Part shown: piece after piece, positions 14,908 through 23,022 of the stretch
How positions within the stretch are numbered: the stretch's first letter is position 1
Layout of the letters: each line of letters begins with the position of its first letter
From: Halobellus rarus
GTDB lineage: Archaea > Halobacteriota > Halobacteria > Halobacteriales > Haloferacaceae
Direction of reading: 5' to 3'
Assembly: GCF_024494595.1 (NCBI RefSeq)
Contig: NZ_JANHDI010000017.1
Location: 1 to 37,782 of the forward strand
DNA: 37,782 nucleotides
Position numbers and translations under genes: made by a program
Notes under the pieces: model-generated
Seen by the model: only the letters and a program-made list of their open reading frames with translations
The model's database searches: none
Told to the model about the DNA's origin: nothing

Positions 14908-17231
14908 GTTCTGGTCGCCCGAACGGGATGCAGCGGCTCGTCGGGGAACGTCACCTCGACGGCGAACTCCAGTTCCTCGGCGTTCGCGCCGAAGACGCCG
15001 ACTGGCACCGAGAGCGAGTCGGAGAGGTACGCCTCCTTCGTCGTCATCTCGACGCCGTTGACGGTCACCCGAATTCCCACGGCCGCGCCGCCGCCCGCGT
15101 TGCGGACGGCGACCTCGCACATCTCGTTCTCGCCGGGCGCGATGCCGTCGGGGAACGATCCCCACGAGACCTCGATCGCGGGGAAGTCGCGGGCGTTCTT
15201 CACGATGCGGTCCGCGACGCCCGCCGAGAGCCCCGCGCGTTCGAGTTCGTCGGCTCCGGCGTCGACGACGTCCGCGGGGCTGTGGAGGCCGCCCGTCGCG
15301 AGCGTCCGCGCCCGGTTCGGGCCGATCCCGTCGACGGCCGTGAGGCCGACCGCGTCGCGCGGGACGCCGTGTTCGACGCGGGCTTCCACCCGGCAGGCGA
15401 GGTTCGCCGCCCGCGGGCCGGCGAACTCCGCGAGGAACTCCCGGAGCGCCGAGAGTAGACGCAGCGCGTTCTGCCGGATGATCCACGCGTCCGACCGGAG
15501 GTCCGCGGGCGTGCTGTTCTGCATCCCGGCGTGGAGGATCGCGAGCACTTTCCGCGGGCCGTCTTCCAACCCCGTCGACACGTCCGAGAGGACCGCGTCG
15601 ACGGCGTCGGCTTCGGACTGGCGCGCGGAGACGGAGTGGAACTCTTCCGCGCCGGCGACGGCCTCCAGGATGCCGTCCGCGGAGACGGCCTCGCGCCGAC
15701 AGAGGTCGTGGAAGCGCTCTGCGGTCTCCAACCGGAGGTAGTACTTCGAGGCGAGGCGGCCGAGCGCGGTTCCCCGGACCGAGAGGTCCTCGCCCATCTC
15801 GACGAAGCCCCGCGCGACGAGCGATTCGAGCGTCTCTCGCACGCGCCCGCGGAGGTTCTCGAAGTCGTACGCCGCCGGCTTCGACTGCGCGCGTTGGTAG
15901 TAGAACGTCGTCTCCAGCCACGACATCACGTCGTCGAGGTCGCGGATCGTGCCCATCGCGATCTCGGCGTTGAGGTGCGAATCCAGGTCCTCGGCCAGTC
16001 GCGACTCGATCTCCTTGCCCTCGCGGAGGAGTTTCCGGTACTTGTCGGCGTCCGCGCGGTCGCAGACGACCCAGCCGTAGCCGACGTCGTCGTAGCCGGG
16101 ACGGCCCGCTCGGCCGAGCATCTGGAGGATGTCGAGCGGCGAGATGTCGACCTCGCCCTCCAGGGGATCGTGGTACTTCGTGTCTCGGATGACGACGCAA
16201 CGCGCCGGGAGGTTCACGCCCCACGCGAGCGTCGACGTCGAGAAGAGCAGCTGGATCTTCCCCTCCTTGAACCACTCCTCGACGCGGTCGCGGTCGTCCT
16301 TCGAGAGGCCGGCGTGGTGGAACGCGACGCCGTCCGGCGCGGCCTTGGCGAGTTCGTCGTCGGCGAGTTCCTTCGCGTCGGTGTGGAAGTCGAAGTCGCC
16401 GCGCGCGCCCATCGGGATATCGCGCTTCGCGATCTCGTCTCGCGACTTTCCGGCGGCGCGGACGGCGTCCTGTCGCGAGGAGACGAACACGAGCGCCTGG
16501 CCGTCCTCGCGGATGTGCTCCTCGGCGAGGTCGAGCGCGCTGTAGAGCCGGCGGTACTTGTCGGCGAAGGCGTTGTCGCCGTGGGTGTACGTCTGCACGC
16601 CCGCGTGAAGGTCGACCGGGCGGTACTCCTCGCCGAACTCGAAGGTCGTTTCGGGAACCGCGTCCAGCCACGCGGCGACGTCCTCGATGTTCGGCATCGT
16701 CGCCGAGAGCGCGACGACGCGCGGGTCGCAGATGCGACGGAGTCGCGAGACGGTCACCTCGAGCACGCCGCCGCGGGTGTCCGAATCGAGGAGGTGGACC
16801 TCGTCGATGACGCAGCAGTCGACGTCCGCGATGAACGAGTAGCGCGCGGAGTCGTGCTTTCTCGTTGCGGAGTCGGTCTTCTCGGGCGTCATCACCAGGA
16901 TGTCCGCGCGCTCGGCGCGCCGCGGGTTCAAGTCGCGCTCGCCGGTGACGACGTAGACCGAGTACCCGAGGTCCTCGAAGCGCTCCCACTCGGACTCCTT
17001 CTCGTTGGTGAGCGCGCGCATCGGGGCGATAAAGAGCGCCGTGCCGCCGCGGTCGAGCGTCCGGCAGATGGCGAGTTCCGCGAGCGCGGTCTTGCCCGAC
17101 GCCGTGGGGGCGGCGGCGACGACGTTGTCGTCGCGGTCGAGGATCGCCGGCGCGGCCTCGCGCTGCATCCGATTGAACTCCTCGAACCCGAAGGCGTCGG
17201 CGAACTCGGGGACGACCTCGGCGACTTTCAC
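14892..17231 (-). CDS. Ski2/Brr2-like DEAD/H helicase with Sec63-type tail
   Basis: A 779-residue superfamily 2 helicase. Motif I is APTASGKT at 41-48, motif II DEVH at 143-146, motif III SATMPN at 176-181, and motif VI the QMLGRAGRPGYD segment. A winged-helix and ratchet region follows, then a helix-hairpin-helix (VDGIGPNRARTLATGG, about 634-650) and a C-terminal beta domain (about 685-779) resembling the FN3/C2 fold at the end of Brr2 and Sec63 proteins. This order points to nucleic-acid unwinding or remodelling in repair, recombination or RNA processing; it is related to Hel308 but not identical. The GTG start at 17231 (MKVAEVVPEF) has GGAGG eight bases upstream. The stop lies inside the 45-bp repeat array. 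Confidence 0.92.
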   Translation of the reverse strand: MKVAEVVPEFADAFGFEEFNRMQREAAPAILDRDDNVVAAAPTASGKTALAELAICRTLDRGGTALFIAPMRALTNEKESEWERFEDLGYSVYVVTGERDLNPRRAERADILVMTPEKTDSATRKHDSARYSFIADVDCCVIDEVHLLDSDTRGGVLEVTVSRLRRICDPRVVALSATMPNIEDVAAWLDAVPETTFEFGEEYRPVDLHAGVQTYTHGDNAFADKYRRLYSALDLAEEHIREDGQALVFVSSRQDAVRAAGKSRDEIAKRDIPMGARGDFDFHTDAKELADDELAKAAPDGVAFHHAGLSKDDRDRVEEWFKEGKIQLLFSTSTLAWGVNLPARCVVIRDTKYHDPLEGEVDISPLDILQMLGRAGRPGYDDVGYGWVVCDRADADKYRKLLREGKEIESRLAEDLDSHLNAEIAMGTIRDLDDVMSWLETTFYYQRAQSKPAAYDFENLRGRVRETLESLVARGFVEMGEDLSVRGTALGRLASKYYLRLETAERFHDLCRREAVSADGILEAVAGAEEFHSVSARQSEADAVDAVLSDVSTGLEDGPRKVLAILHAGMQNSTPADLRSDAWIIRQNALRLLSALREFLAEFAGPRAANLACRVEARVEHGVPRDAVGLTAVDGIGPNRARTLATGGLHSPADVVDAGADELERAGLSAGVADRIVKNARDFPAIEVSWGSFPDGIAPGENEMCEVAVRNAGGGAAVGIRVTVNGVEMTTKEAYLSDSLSVPVGVFGANAEELEFAVEVTFPDEPLHPVRATRTVAVR

Positions 17232-17401
17232 GCCTCGCACCTCCGAACGGGCGGCGAGGAAGCGACACCCGTCGGAACGAGGTGGATCGGAGTCGGGGAG
17301 ATCGGAACGAAACGGGTCATACAGGAGAAGCGGACCTCCGGCGGCAAAGTCGTTTCTCCATCGTCGCTGCTGTCGTGGGTCGCCGTATCGTCCGCCGGAC
17401 G

Positions 17402-17743
17402 CTACTCCGAGGAGCGTCGACGCGGAAGAACCTGTCCCCAGACGTGCTTGTCGAGCAACCGGGCGGTCATCGGCTCCGCGACCGTGATCTGACACGAGAG
17501 CCGCGGATAGCCGAACCGGAGTGCGGCGGCGTCGTGCCAGTGGGTGGGTTCCGGTGCGGGAGTGACCTCGACCGTACAGGTCGCACACAGGCCACGGCCG
17601 CCGCAGTTGACGTGCCGCGAGACAGTTCCGTACACCGGGAAGTCGCGTTCGAGCAACGCGTCGCGGAGGACGGTCCCGCGTTCGACTTCGAGGACCGTCT
17701 CGTCGTCGCCGTCGAGGACCGTCAGTGGGACGTGGTCGTCCAT
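17402..17743 (-). CDS. 2Fe-2S ferredoxin-like protein
   Basis: A 113-residue plant/adrenodoxin-fold ferredoxin. The ligands are Cys47, Cys53 and Cys56 in CGGRGLCATC plus Cys84 in RLSCQI, giving the C-x5-C-x2-C...C pattern of 2Fe-2S proteins. It likely transfers single electrons in the cytoplasm; the partner reductase or oxidase is not in this window. The C-terminus is basic (RRRSSE), unusual for a haloarchaeal ferredoxin, and it lacks the acidic N-terminal insertion of the main halobacterial ferredoxin, so it is a secondary ferredoxin. The ATG is at 17743. Confidence 0.9.
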   Translation of the reverse strand: MDDHVPLTVLDGDDETVLEVERGTVLRDALLERDFPVYGTVSRHVNCGGRGLCATCTVEVTPAPEPTHWHDAAALRFGYPRLSCQITVAEPMTARLLDKHVWGQVLPRRRSSE

Positions 17744-17840
17744 ACGCCCGTGTCGATCGCCCGAATGCTTAGTCTGCTGGCCGCCTGGTGGACCGTCGGC
17801 GCTTGGATCGCCGGAATTCTGCTCTCAGACGCGTGGGGAG

Positions 17841-17850
17841 AGTTTATATC
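17841..17850 (+). promoter_or_regulatory. TATA box without an assigned gene
   Basis: AGTTTATATC is a strong archaeal TATA box. It predicts a plus-strand start near 17870, at the edge of a hairpin-rich region. The nearest annotated plus gene, lipA, starts about 440 bp further on and has its own box. Confidence 0.6.
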
Positions 17851-17869
17851 AGAAGACGGAACCAGGACC

Positions 17870-18180
17870 CCCGTGACGTGAACACAGCCCCGCGCCGGGC
17901 TGCGGTTGTTCGGCACGTCGGCGCGGGAGTGACGACGCCGTGGTGACGGCGTCAGGGGTGCCGACTGTTCGCCTAAGCCACCAGCGGCTGCAGCGTTCGA
18001 CGGTGTGGGGAAGGACGTCGAATGAGGGTCACACGTCGGCGCTGTTCCGAGGGTCGAACCAGTTGCGCTGTTCCGAGGGTCGAATCGGTTGTGATATTCC
18101 AGAATTCGCGGCGGCGGGTCCTCGGGTTCGCGTTGGAGCGGTTCGTCGAGGCGGGACGGCTGAGGAGTGACTAGGGAGGG
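17870..18180 (+). ncRNA. candidate structured non-coding RNA
   Basis: Downstream of the TATA box the sequence forms successive hairpins. At about 17882-17912, GAACA and AGCCC pair with GGGCT and TGTTC. At about 17912-17958, an outer GGCAC/GTGCC stem encloses a perfect GACGCCGT-GGTG-ACGGCGTC hairpin. A 26-bp tandem duplication follows at 18039-18090. No convincing protein frame crosses the region. I could not match it to SRP RNA (no GGAAG-type apical motif) or RNase P RNA (no GAGGAAAGUC). The 3' end is a guess. Alternatives are a leader of lipA or simply decayed DNA. Confidence 0.35.
18039..18090. repeat. 26-bp tandem duplication
   Basis: GCGCTGTTCCGAGGGTCGAA occurs at 18039 and again at 18065, each followed by a six-base end (CCAGTT or TCGGTT). 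Two adjacent copies differ at only a few bases, so the duplication is probably recent. Confidence 0.85.
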
Positions 18181-18277
18181 ATCAGCAACCGTTCGTCGCC
18201 GGGCGAGTGCGACGGCTTCCCCGGTCAGAGTGTCGCACCCCTCGTCCCGATAGCGCTCGCTCTGCTAGTAACCCGCA

Positions 18278-18290
18278 GGCTTTTGCTCGC
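18278..18290 (+). promoter_or_regulatory. TATA-like box of lipA
   Basis: GGCTTTTGCTCGC lies 19-31 bp before the ATG at 18309, and GAGGTGAG follows at 18299-18306 as a possible ribosome-binding site. The two signals suggest either a very short leader or a longer transcript from upstream. Confidence 0.4.
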
Positions 18291-18308
18291 CCGCTCGAAG
18301 AGGTGAGT

Positions 18309-19241
18309 ATGAGCGGAAGGCGGAAACCGGACTGGCTGAAGATGCGTCCGCCGTCGGGACAGCAGTTCACCGGTATCAAGGAGACGCTCCGCGATCGCGA
18401 CCTCCACACGGTCTGTGAGGAGGCGAACTGCCCGAACATGGGCGAGTGCTGGAGCGGCCGCAACGGTCCCGGGACGGCGACGTTTATGCTGATGGGCGAT
18501 CGCTGTTCGCGGGGGTGTAACTTCTGCGACGTCGAGACCGGCGGGATGGAGGCGCTCGATCCGGAGGAACCGTCGAACGTCGCCGACGCCGTCGCGGAAA
18601 TCGGACTGGACTACGTCGTCTTGACCTCCGTCGACCGCGACGACCTTCCGGACCAGGGCGCGGGGCACTTCGCGCGGACGATCCGCGAGATCAAGGACCG
18701 CGATCCGGGGATCTTGGTGGAAGTGCTCATCCCCGACTTCCAGGGCGAGCCCGAGCTGGTCCGAAAGATCGTCGACGCCGGTCCCGACGTGATCGCGCAC
18801 AACATCGAGACGGTCGAACGGCTCCAGTGGCCCGTTCGCGACCGCCGCGCCGACTACGAGCAGTCGCTGTCGGTGCTCGAACAGGTGTCCGAGGAGTCAG
18901 AGGTCTACACGAAAACGTCGGTTATGCTCGGTCTCGGCGAGTACGATCACGAGATCTATCAGACGCTGTCGGATCTCCGGGAGGCCGACGTCGACGTCGT
19001 CACGCTGGGGCAGTACCTCCAGCCCTCGCGGTCGCACCTGGACGTCTTCGAGTACGTCCACCCCGACGCCTTCGAGACGTGGCGGCGGGTAGCGGAAGAA
19101 GAGCTCGACTTCCTCTACTGCGCGTCGGGGCCGATGGTCCGATCGTCGTACAAGGCCGGTGAGCTGTTCGTCGACGCCGTGCTCCGGGAGGGCAAGAGCG
19201 TCGCGGACGCGCGGCAGCGGGCGCGCACGGCGGGCGACTGA
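18309..19241 (+). CDS. lipA: lipoyl synthase
   Basis: Radical SAM enzyme that inserts two sulfurs into octanoyl groups to make lipoyl cofactor on dehydrogenase and glycine-cleavage proteins. The 310-residue product has the auxiliary cluster motif C-x4-C-x5-C (Cys36, Cys41, Cys47 in CEEANCPNMGEC), the radical SAM motif CSRGCNFC (Cys66, Cys70, Cys73), and the C-terminal RSSYKAGE serine that ligates the auxiliary cluster. All key residues are present and the length is typical. Neither lipB, lplA nor a lipoylated substrate gene is adjacent. The gene stands alone with its own promoter signals. Confidence 0.97.
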   Translation: MSGRRKPDWLKMRPPSGQQFTGIKETLRDRDLHTVCEEANCPNMGECWSGRNGPGTATFMLMGDRCSRGCNFCDVETGGMEALDPEEPSNVADAVAEIGLDYVVLTSVDRDDLPDQGAGHFARTIREIKDRDPGILVEVLIPDFQGEPELVRKIVDAGPDVIAHNIETVERLQWPVRDRRADYEQSLSVLEQVSEESEVYTKTSVMLGLGEYDHEIYQTLSDLREADVDVVTLGQYLQPSRSHLDVFEYVHPDAFETWRRVAEEELDFLYCASGPMVRSSYKAGELFVDAVLREGKSVADARQRARTAGD

Positions 19242-19420
19242 CATCGAATGACCCCGTTCGGGCGGCAGCGCCGCTCACACTGTCGAGCCGGCGTTCGGGG
19301 CTGACCGACACCACGGGTGGCGAACGGCCACACGCGGTCGGGTCCGACCTCCTGGCGACGGCGGGGTTGTGAGCGCGGCCACTCCTTCGATCCTCCGGAA
19401 GCGGCCGTCACCCGCACGGG

Positions 19421-19432
19421 AAAAGCTATCAT
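19421..19432 (+). promoter_or_regulatory. TATA-like box of the HTH_10 regulator
   Basis: AAAAGCTATCAT lies 25-36 bp before the ATG at 19457, consistent with leaderless transcription. Confidence 0.5.
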
Positions 19433-19456
19433 GTCCTGGGAGCCTATCCCCCAAAA

Positions 19457-20098
19457 ATGGGATTCATCGCCGAATACACGGTCGATTCGCCAGTGATGAA
19501 AGAGACCCACGAGCGCGTCCCGGACGCGGTCCTGGAGATGGAGGACCTCCAGATCCTCCAGGACGGGCAGGCGAAGTACGTCTTCTGGGCCAATAACGTC
19601 GATCCGGAGACGTTCGAAGAGGCCCTATCGGAAGACCCGTCCGTCGCGGAGTTCGCGGTTCTCACCAGCGTCGGGGAGCGGTCGCTGTACCGCGTGAACT
19701 TCACCTCCGAGGCGAGACAGAAGATGACGTATCCGGAGGCCTCGAACTTCGACATCGTCTTCCTGGGTGCCCATTCGACCGACGAAGGCGTCCACTTCCG
19801 CTCGCAGGTCCCGACTCGGGACGCGCTCTACTCGTTTCGAGAACGCTGCCGAGAGCTGGGACTCCCGTTCAAACTCGACAGCATCTATCAGGAGGACAGC
19901 AGTGACGCGCTCGACCAGTACGGACTCACCGATGCACAGCAGGAGGCGCTCGTGTTAGCGCACGAGCGAGGGTACTTCGCGTCGACCCGGGAGGCCTCCT
20001 TGGAGGAAATCGCCTCGGAGCTCTCGATCTCGCGCCAGGCGCTCGCTGGACGCCTCCGTCGGGGCCACGAGCAACTCATCGAGAGCACGCTGTTGTGA
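19457..20098 (+). CDS. HTH_10 (Bat-type) transcriptional regulator
   Basis: A 213-residue regulator of the haloarchaeal bacterioopsin-activator-like HTH_10 group. The N-terminal ~150 residues form the usual sensor-like beta domain (for example YRVNFTSEARQ). The C-terminus has the characteristic LTDAQQEALVLAHERGYFASTREASLEEIA pattern followed by SISRQALAGRLRRGHEQLIE, the recognition helix and dimer end. Such proteins control transcription, but the signal and targets cannot be read here. No operon partner: lipA is 215 bp upstream and the next gene has a separate leader. Confidence 0.9.
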   Translation: MGFIAEYTVDSPVMKETHERVPDAVLEMEDLQILQDGQAKYVFWANNVDPETFEEALSEDPSVAEFAVLTSVGERSLYRVNFTSEARQKMTYPEASNFDIVFLGAHSTDEGVHFRSQVPTRDALYSFRERCRELGLPFKLDSIYQEDSSDALDQYGLTDAQQEALVLAHERGYFASTREASLEEIASELSISRQALAGRLRRGHEQLIESTLL

Positions 20099-20237
20099 CC
20101 GGTCGCAAGCCGAATTTCGCGACAGGTCTCGAAACGCGGTGATAAAACATTACATAGTAAATGGGTAGCGTAAGGTGTGCGTCAGCCCTTCAGATAGACA
20201 GCCTGAGTGTGATACGAACTCACTCGGACGCAACAAA

Positions 20238-21038
20238 ATGAGCAACTCACCGCTGACACAGATTCGCGACGGCACGAGCACCCGATCCCCGGTTCCGAAA
20301 GCGATGATTCACAAACGGATCCTCAGCGTGGCCGAGAGAGACCCGAACGCGACAGTTGGAGAGTTGTCGAAGTCGGTGAGCGGCGCTCGTCCCGATCTCG
20401 TAGCGCGAGTCCTCGAGGAGTACGGCGATCCGGGTGACCGAGGAAACGAGACGGAACGCGGAGGTGCTGCCGCCGACACCGCACAGGAGACCGATTGCGT
20501 CGGGACGACTGAATCCTCCGTCGTCGACGCGAATCAAGCCGACGCTGGGACAGACACGGATACTGCGACCGCGCTGGCAGAAGTGGAGGCCGAACAGGAT
20601 CAGACACTGAGCGCCGAGCAGTACGAGATCCTCGCGGCGATTCGGGACCACCCGAACGCGACGCAGCGTGATCTCGCCGATCTCGTGGGCGTGAGCTGCG
20701 CGACGATCAACCGGCGAGTCAACTCCATCGAGGGATTCGACTGGGACGAGCGAGCGGCGTTCGCGACGGCGGCACTCGACGGGGAGGAGCGTCGACGCCG
20801 GGACGGGACGCCAGACGGCTCGGAGCCGCCGCTACCCGGGAGCGAAGATCCCTCCGAGGCGGGCTCGGTCGAGAGACGAGATGACAACGGGGCCCAGACG
20901 GACGCCGGCGAAACCGGCGGAAGCCTCTTCGGCGACGTCGAGTTGACGCACAAGGTCGTTCACGCGTGTATGGCCTCGGACCGGATCACGGAGGCCGAGG
21001 AGATGAAGATTCTGCGGGCGGCCCTCGAGTGCCGATAG
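20238..21038 (+). CDS. two-domain winged-helix regulator
   Basis: A 266-residue acidic protein with two helix-turn-helix-like segments. The first (about 22-62) includes ATVGELSKSVSGARPDLVARVLEE in part; the second (about 124-175) includes LSAEQYEILAAIRDHPN and ATQRDLADLVGVSCATINRR, a MarR/ArsR-like pattern. They are joined by a disordered, Asp/Thr-rich linker, and the C-terminus has another short helical region ending DRITEAEEMKILRAALECR. A DNA-binding regulator is likely; the family is not named with confidence. The ATG at 20238 is preferred over an upstream ATG at 20175, whose extra residues are Cys/Ser-rich and unlike the rest. Confidence 0.75.
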   Translation: MSNSPLTQIRDGTSTRSPVPKAMIHKRILSVAERDPNATVGELSKSVSGARPDLVARVLEEYGDPGDRGNETERGGAAADTAQETDCVGTTESSVVDANQADAGTDTDTATALAEVEAEQDQTLSAEQYEILAAIRDHPNATQRDLADLVGVSCATINRRVNSIEGFDWDERAAFATAALDGEERRRRDGTPDGSEPPLPGSEDPSEAGSVERRDDNGAQTDAGETGGSLFGDVELTHKVVHACMASDRITEAEEMKILRAALECR

Positions 21039-21071
21039 CGACGGGCAGGCGAGCGCGAGGAAAGATAGCCG

Positions 21072-21329
21072 CTATTTGAAGTCGGGGAACATCCGGCTGT
21101 GGGGAACGTCGAGGTCGAGCAGCCGAGCGGCGTTGCCGCCGAGGATGAGGTTCAGATCGTCCTGCGGGAGGTCGGTGTCCATCGCGAACTTCAGCAGTTG
21201 CCGTTGGTTAGCGCCCCAGTAGTCGGGTTGGTGCGCGGGCAATCCCCTGCTCGAGATCTGCTCCCAGTACGTCGGCGGATACTCGTTCGGTTGGCTGTGC
21301 TGAACCATCGACGCGTCCCAGAGGAGTTA
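21072..21329 (-). pseudogene. amidohydrolase family 2 remnant (C-terminal end)
   Basis: The frame encodes the last ~80 residues of an amidohydrolase-type enzyme: LLWDASMVQHSQPNEYPPTY upstream, then AMDTDLPQDDLNLILGGNAA and ending near PHSRMFPDFK. The ILGGNAARLL ending is typical of the family 2 (PF04909-like) C-terminus. Homology-like residues LLWDAS extend upstream of the first ATG (21308) to an in-frame TAA at about 21330-21332. The TIM-barrel catalytic part is missing, so the fragment cannot be active. It is most likely the tail of a deleted gene, though expression as a 78-residue peptide cannot be excluded. Confidence 0.7.
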
Positions 21330-21515
21330 GTCGACGGCTGCCAGGATGGTCATAATCAGTACACTCATAGGTGTGAGGTAAGCGTTTGGGAGACTGCAAC
21401 TCGTTACGACAGTCCGTATCAAAGAATATCCATCCCGGTTCTCATATCGAGACGTGATGTCCAGTACACGTAACGGCACAGGCGCGACAGCGACGCGGCT
21501 CCGGCGGGGCGACGA

Positions 21516-22430
21516 ATGAGTGCCATCGGGCTGCAGACGACCACGGGACCGGATAGTTACCTCAGCGAACTACTCGCGGGCGTCGGCCTCCCGACCCAAC
21601 TCGCGAACGCGGTCGCCTCTGCGCTCGTGTTTCTCGTGGTGTTCGTCGGGGTCTACGTCGTCAGCAAACTCGTGGTAGTGCCGCTGGTCGCCAGGCTGCT
21701 CGACAGGCGCGGCGTCGAAGAACACGTCCGAAAACCGCTCACGCTCGTCGTCTACGGGCTCCTGTTGTTCGTCGCCGTCGGCCTCGCCTTCTCCTTCGCC
21801 GGCTTCGGGAACATTCTCGTGGCGCTCTCGACAGTGACGGCCGCCGCGACTCTCGCTGTCGGGTTCGCGATGCAGGACGTCCTGAAGAACTTCGTCGCCG
21901 GGGTGTTCATCTACACGGACGAGCCCTTCCGGACGGGCGATTGGATCGAGTGGGAGGGCAACTCCGGCTACATCGAGGACATCAGCCTGCGGGTGAGTCG
22001 CGTTCGAACCTTCGACAACGAGCACCTCACGGTCCCGAACTCACAGCTCACGGACGGGGTGATCAAGAACTACGACAGAAACGGGACGCTCCGGCTGAAG
22101 TTCACGTTCCGGATCGGCTTCGACGACGACATCGACGAGGCGACGGACATCATCGTCGAGGAGGCGCGAGCACGGGAGGGAATCTTGAGCGATCCGGAAC
22201 CGTCCGTGCGGCTCGTCGAGATCAACGAGGCCTCGTTCGGGCTACAGAGCCGGATCTGGATCGAAGATCCCGGAAACTCGGATTTCCTCGGAATCCGCGG
22301 GCGGTTCGTCCAAGCGGTCACCGAGCGCTTCGAGGAGGCGGGGATCACGATCCCGTACCCGCACCGGACGGTGAACGGATCGCTGGAGCGGACGGGGTCT
22401 CGTCCGTCCGGACGGGTGTCCGACGACTAG
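21516..22430 (+). CDS. MscS family mechanosensitive channel
   Basis: A 304-residue small-conductance mechanosensitive channel that opens under membrane tension to release solutes. Three membrane segments are seen: about 31-55, 72-95 and a pore-lining TM3 region around 105-130 rich in Gly/Ala (AAATLAVGFAMQDVLKNF). The cytosolic beta domain follows (FRTGDWIEWEGNSGYIEDIS, LTVPNSQLTDGVIKNY), then the C-terminal mixed domain ending IPYPHRTVNG. The layout is that of E. coli MscS with a similar length. The upstream 200 bp contain the amidohydrolase remnant and no neighbour that suggests a special role. Confidence 0.94.
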   Translation: MSAIGLQTTTGPDSYLSELLAGVGLPTQLANAVASALVFLVVFVGVYVVSKLVVVPLVARLLDRRGVEEHVRKPLTLVVYGLLLFVAVGLAFSFAGFGNILVALSTVTAAATLAVGFAMQDVLKNFVAGVFIYTDEPFRTGDWIEWEGNSGYIEDISLRVSRVRTFDNEHLTVPNSQLTDGVIKNYDRNGTLRLKFTFRIGFDDDIDEATDIIVEEARAREGILSDPEPSVRLVEINEASFGLQSRIWIEDPGNSDFLGIRGRFVQAVTERFEEAGITIPYPHRTVNGSLERTGSRPSGRVSDD

Positions 22431-22520
22431 CGGGTGGCTGCCGTCGTCGAGACCGTCGGGCGCGAAACCACCGGGTCCGTCGCAGCGAGCCGCGCCGGCA
22501 GCGACTCGACGAGACTGGCG

Positions 22521-22529
22521 TTTTTATCC
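22521..22529 (+). promoter_or_regulatory. TATA box of the EamA gene
   Basis: GCGTTTTTATCCC lies about 22-30 bp before the ATG at 22551. A GGAGGTG stretch at 22539-22545 would also fit a ribosome-binding site if transcription starts further upstream. Confidence 0.6.
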
Positions 22530-22550
22530 CCCGCGGCGGGAGGTGAAGCC

Positions 22551-22964
22551 ATGATATCGACGGGCATCGCGCTGGCGCTCGGAGCGTTGCTACTGTTCGG
22601 CGGTTGGGCGGTGACCGCGGGACTCTCGACGCGGTCGGTGTCGGCCGTCAACGCCGTCTTTCTCTCCTACGTGGCGAGCATCGGAATCGCCGGCGCGTAC
22701 GTCCTCCTCGCCAGGCGACCGATCACCGGGACGCGGACGGACGTGGGATTCGCCCTCGCTTCGGGCGCGTTTCTCGCGGCGGGGAGCATCAGTTTCTACG
22801 CCGCGCTCACGCGGGGGAATATGGCGATCATCTCCGCGATCGCCGCCCTGTACTTCGTCGTCCCGGCCTTCGTCGGCGTCGTCTATCTGGACGTCGCGCT
22901 CAGTGCGGCGAACGCGGCCGGGTTGGCGCTCGCCGTCGTCGCCGTCGCCCTGATCGCGCTGTGA
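22551..22964 (+). CDS. half-size EamA/DMT transporter
   Basis: A 137-residue membrane protein with about five hydrophobic segments (about 3-22, 32-51, 63-82, 90-108 and 116-136), matching one EamA repeat of the drug/metabolite transporter superfamily. Full transporters have two repeats; half-size members such as this work as dimers. The substrate is unknown. The ATG at 22551 is chosen for the hydrophobic start and the TATA box. A longer upstream frame exists but encodes an unlikely basic leader overlapping the region after mscS. Confidence 0.85.
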   Translation: MISTGIALALGALLLFGGWAVTAGLSTRSVSAVNAVFLSYVASIGIAGAYVLLARRPITGTRTDVGFALASGAFLAAGSISFYAALTRGNMAIISAIAALYFVVPAFVGVVYLDVALSAANAAGLALAVVAVALIAL

Positions 22965-23022
22965 GCGGAGGTGAGAGGCCGCTTCCCACACGGCTTTGAG
23001 TCCGGGGGACGGAGGCGGATAC

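Noticed and set aside
14437-17268. 943-codon open frame on minus overlapping the helicase
   Set aside because: It is an Arg/Gly-rich shadow frame produced by high GC; the helicase frame has all motifs and normal acidic composition.
18040-18090. tRNA gene, because of GGTCGAACC and GGTCGAATC motifs
   Set aside because: No acceptor stem, D arm or anticodon arm can be folded around either copy; the two motifs are parts of a 26-bp duplication.
17870-18180. SRP 7S RNA or RNase P RNA
   Set aside because: The conserved SRP apical motif (GGAAG/GCAAC type) and the RNase P GAGGAAAGUC and ACAGAA motifs are absent.
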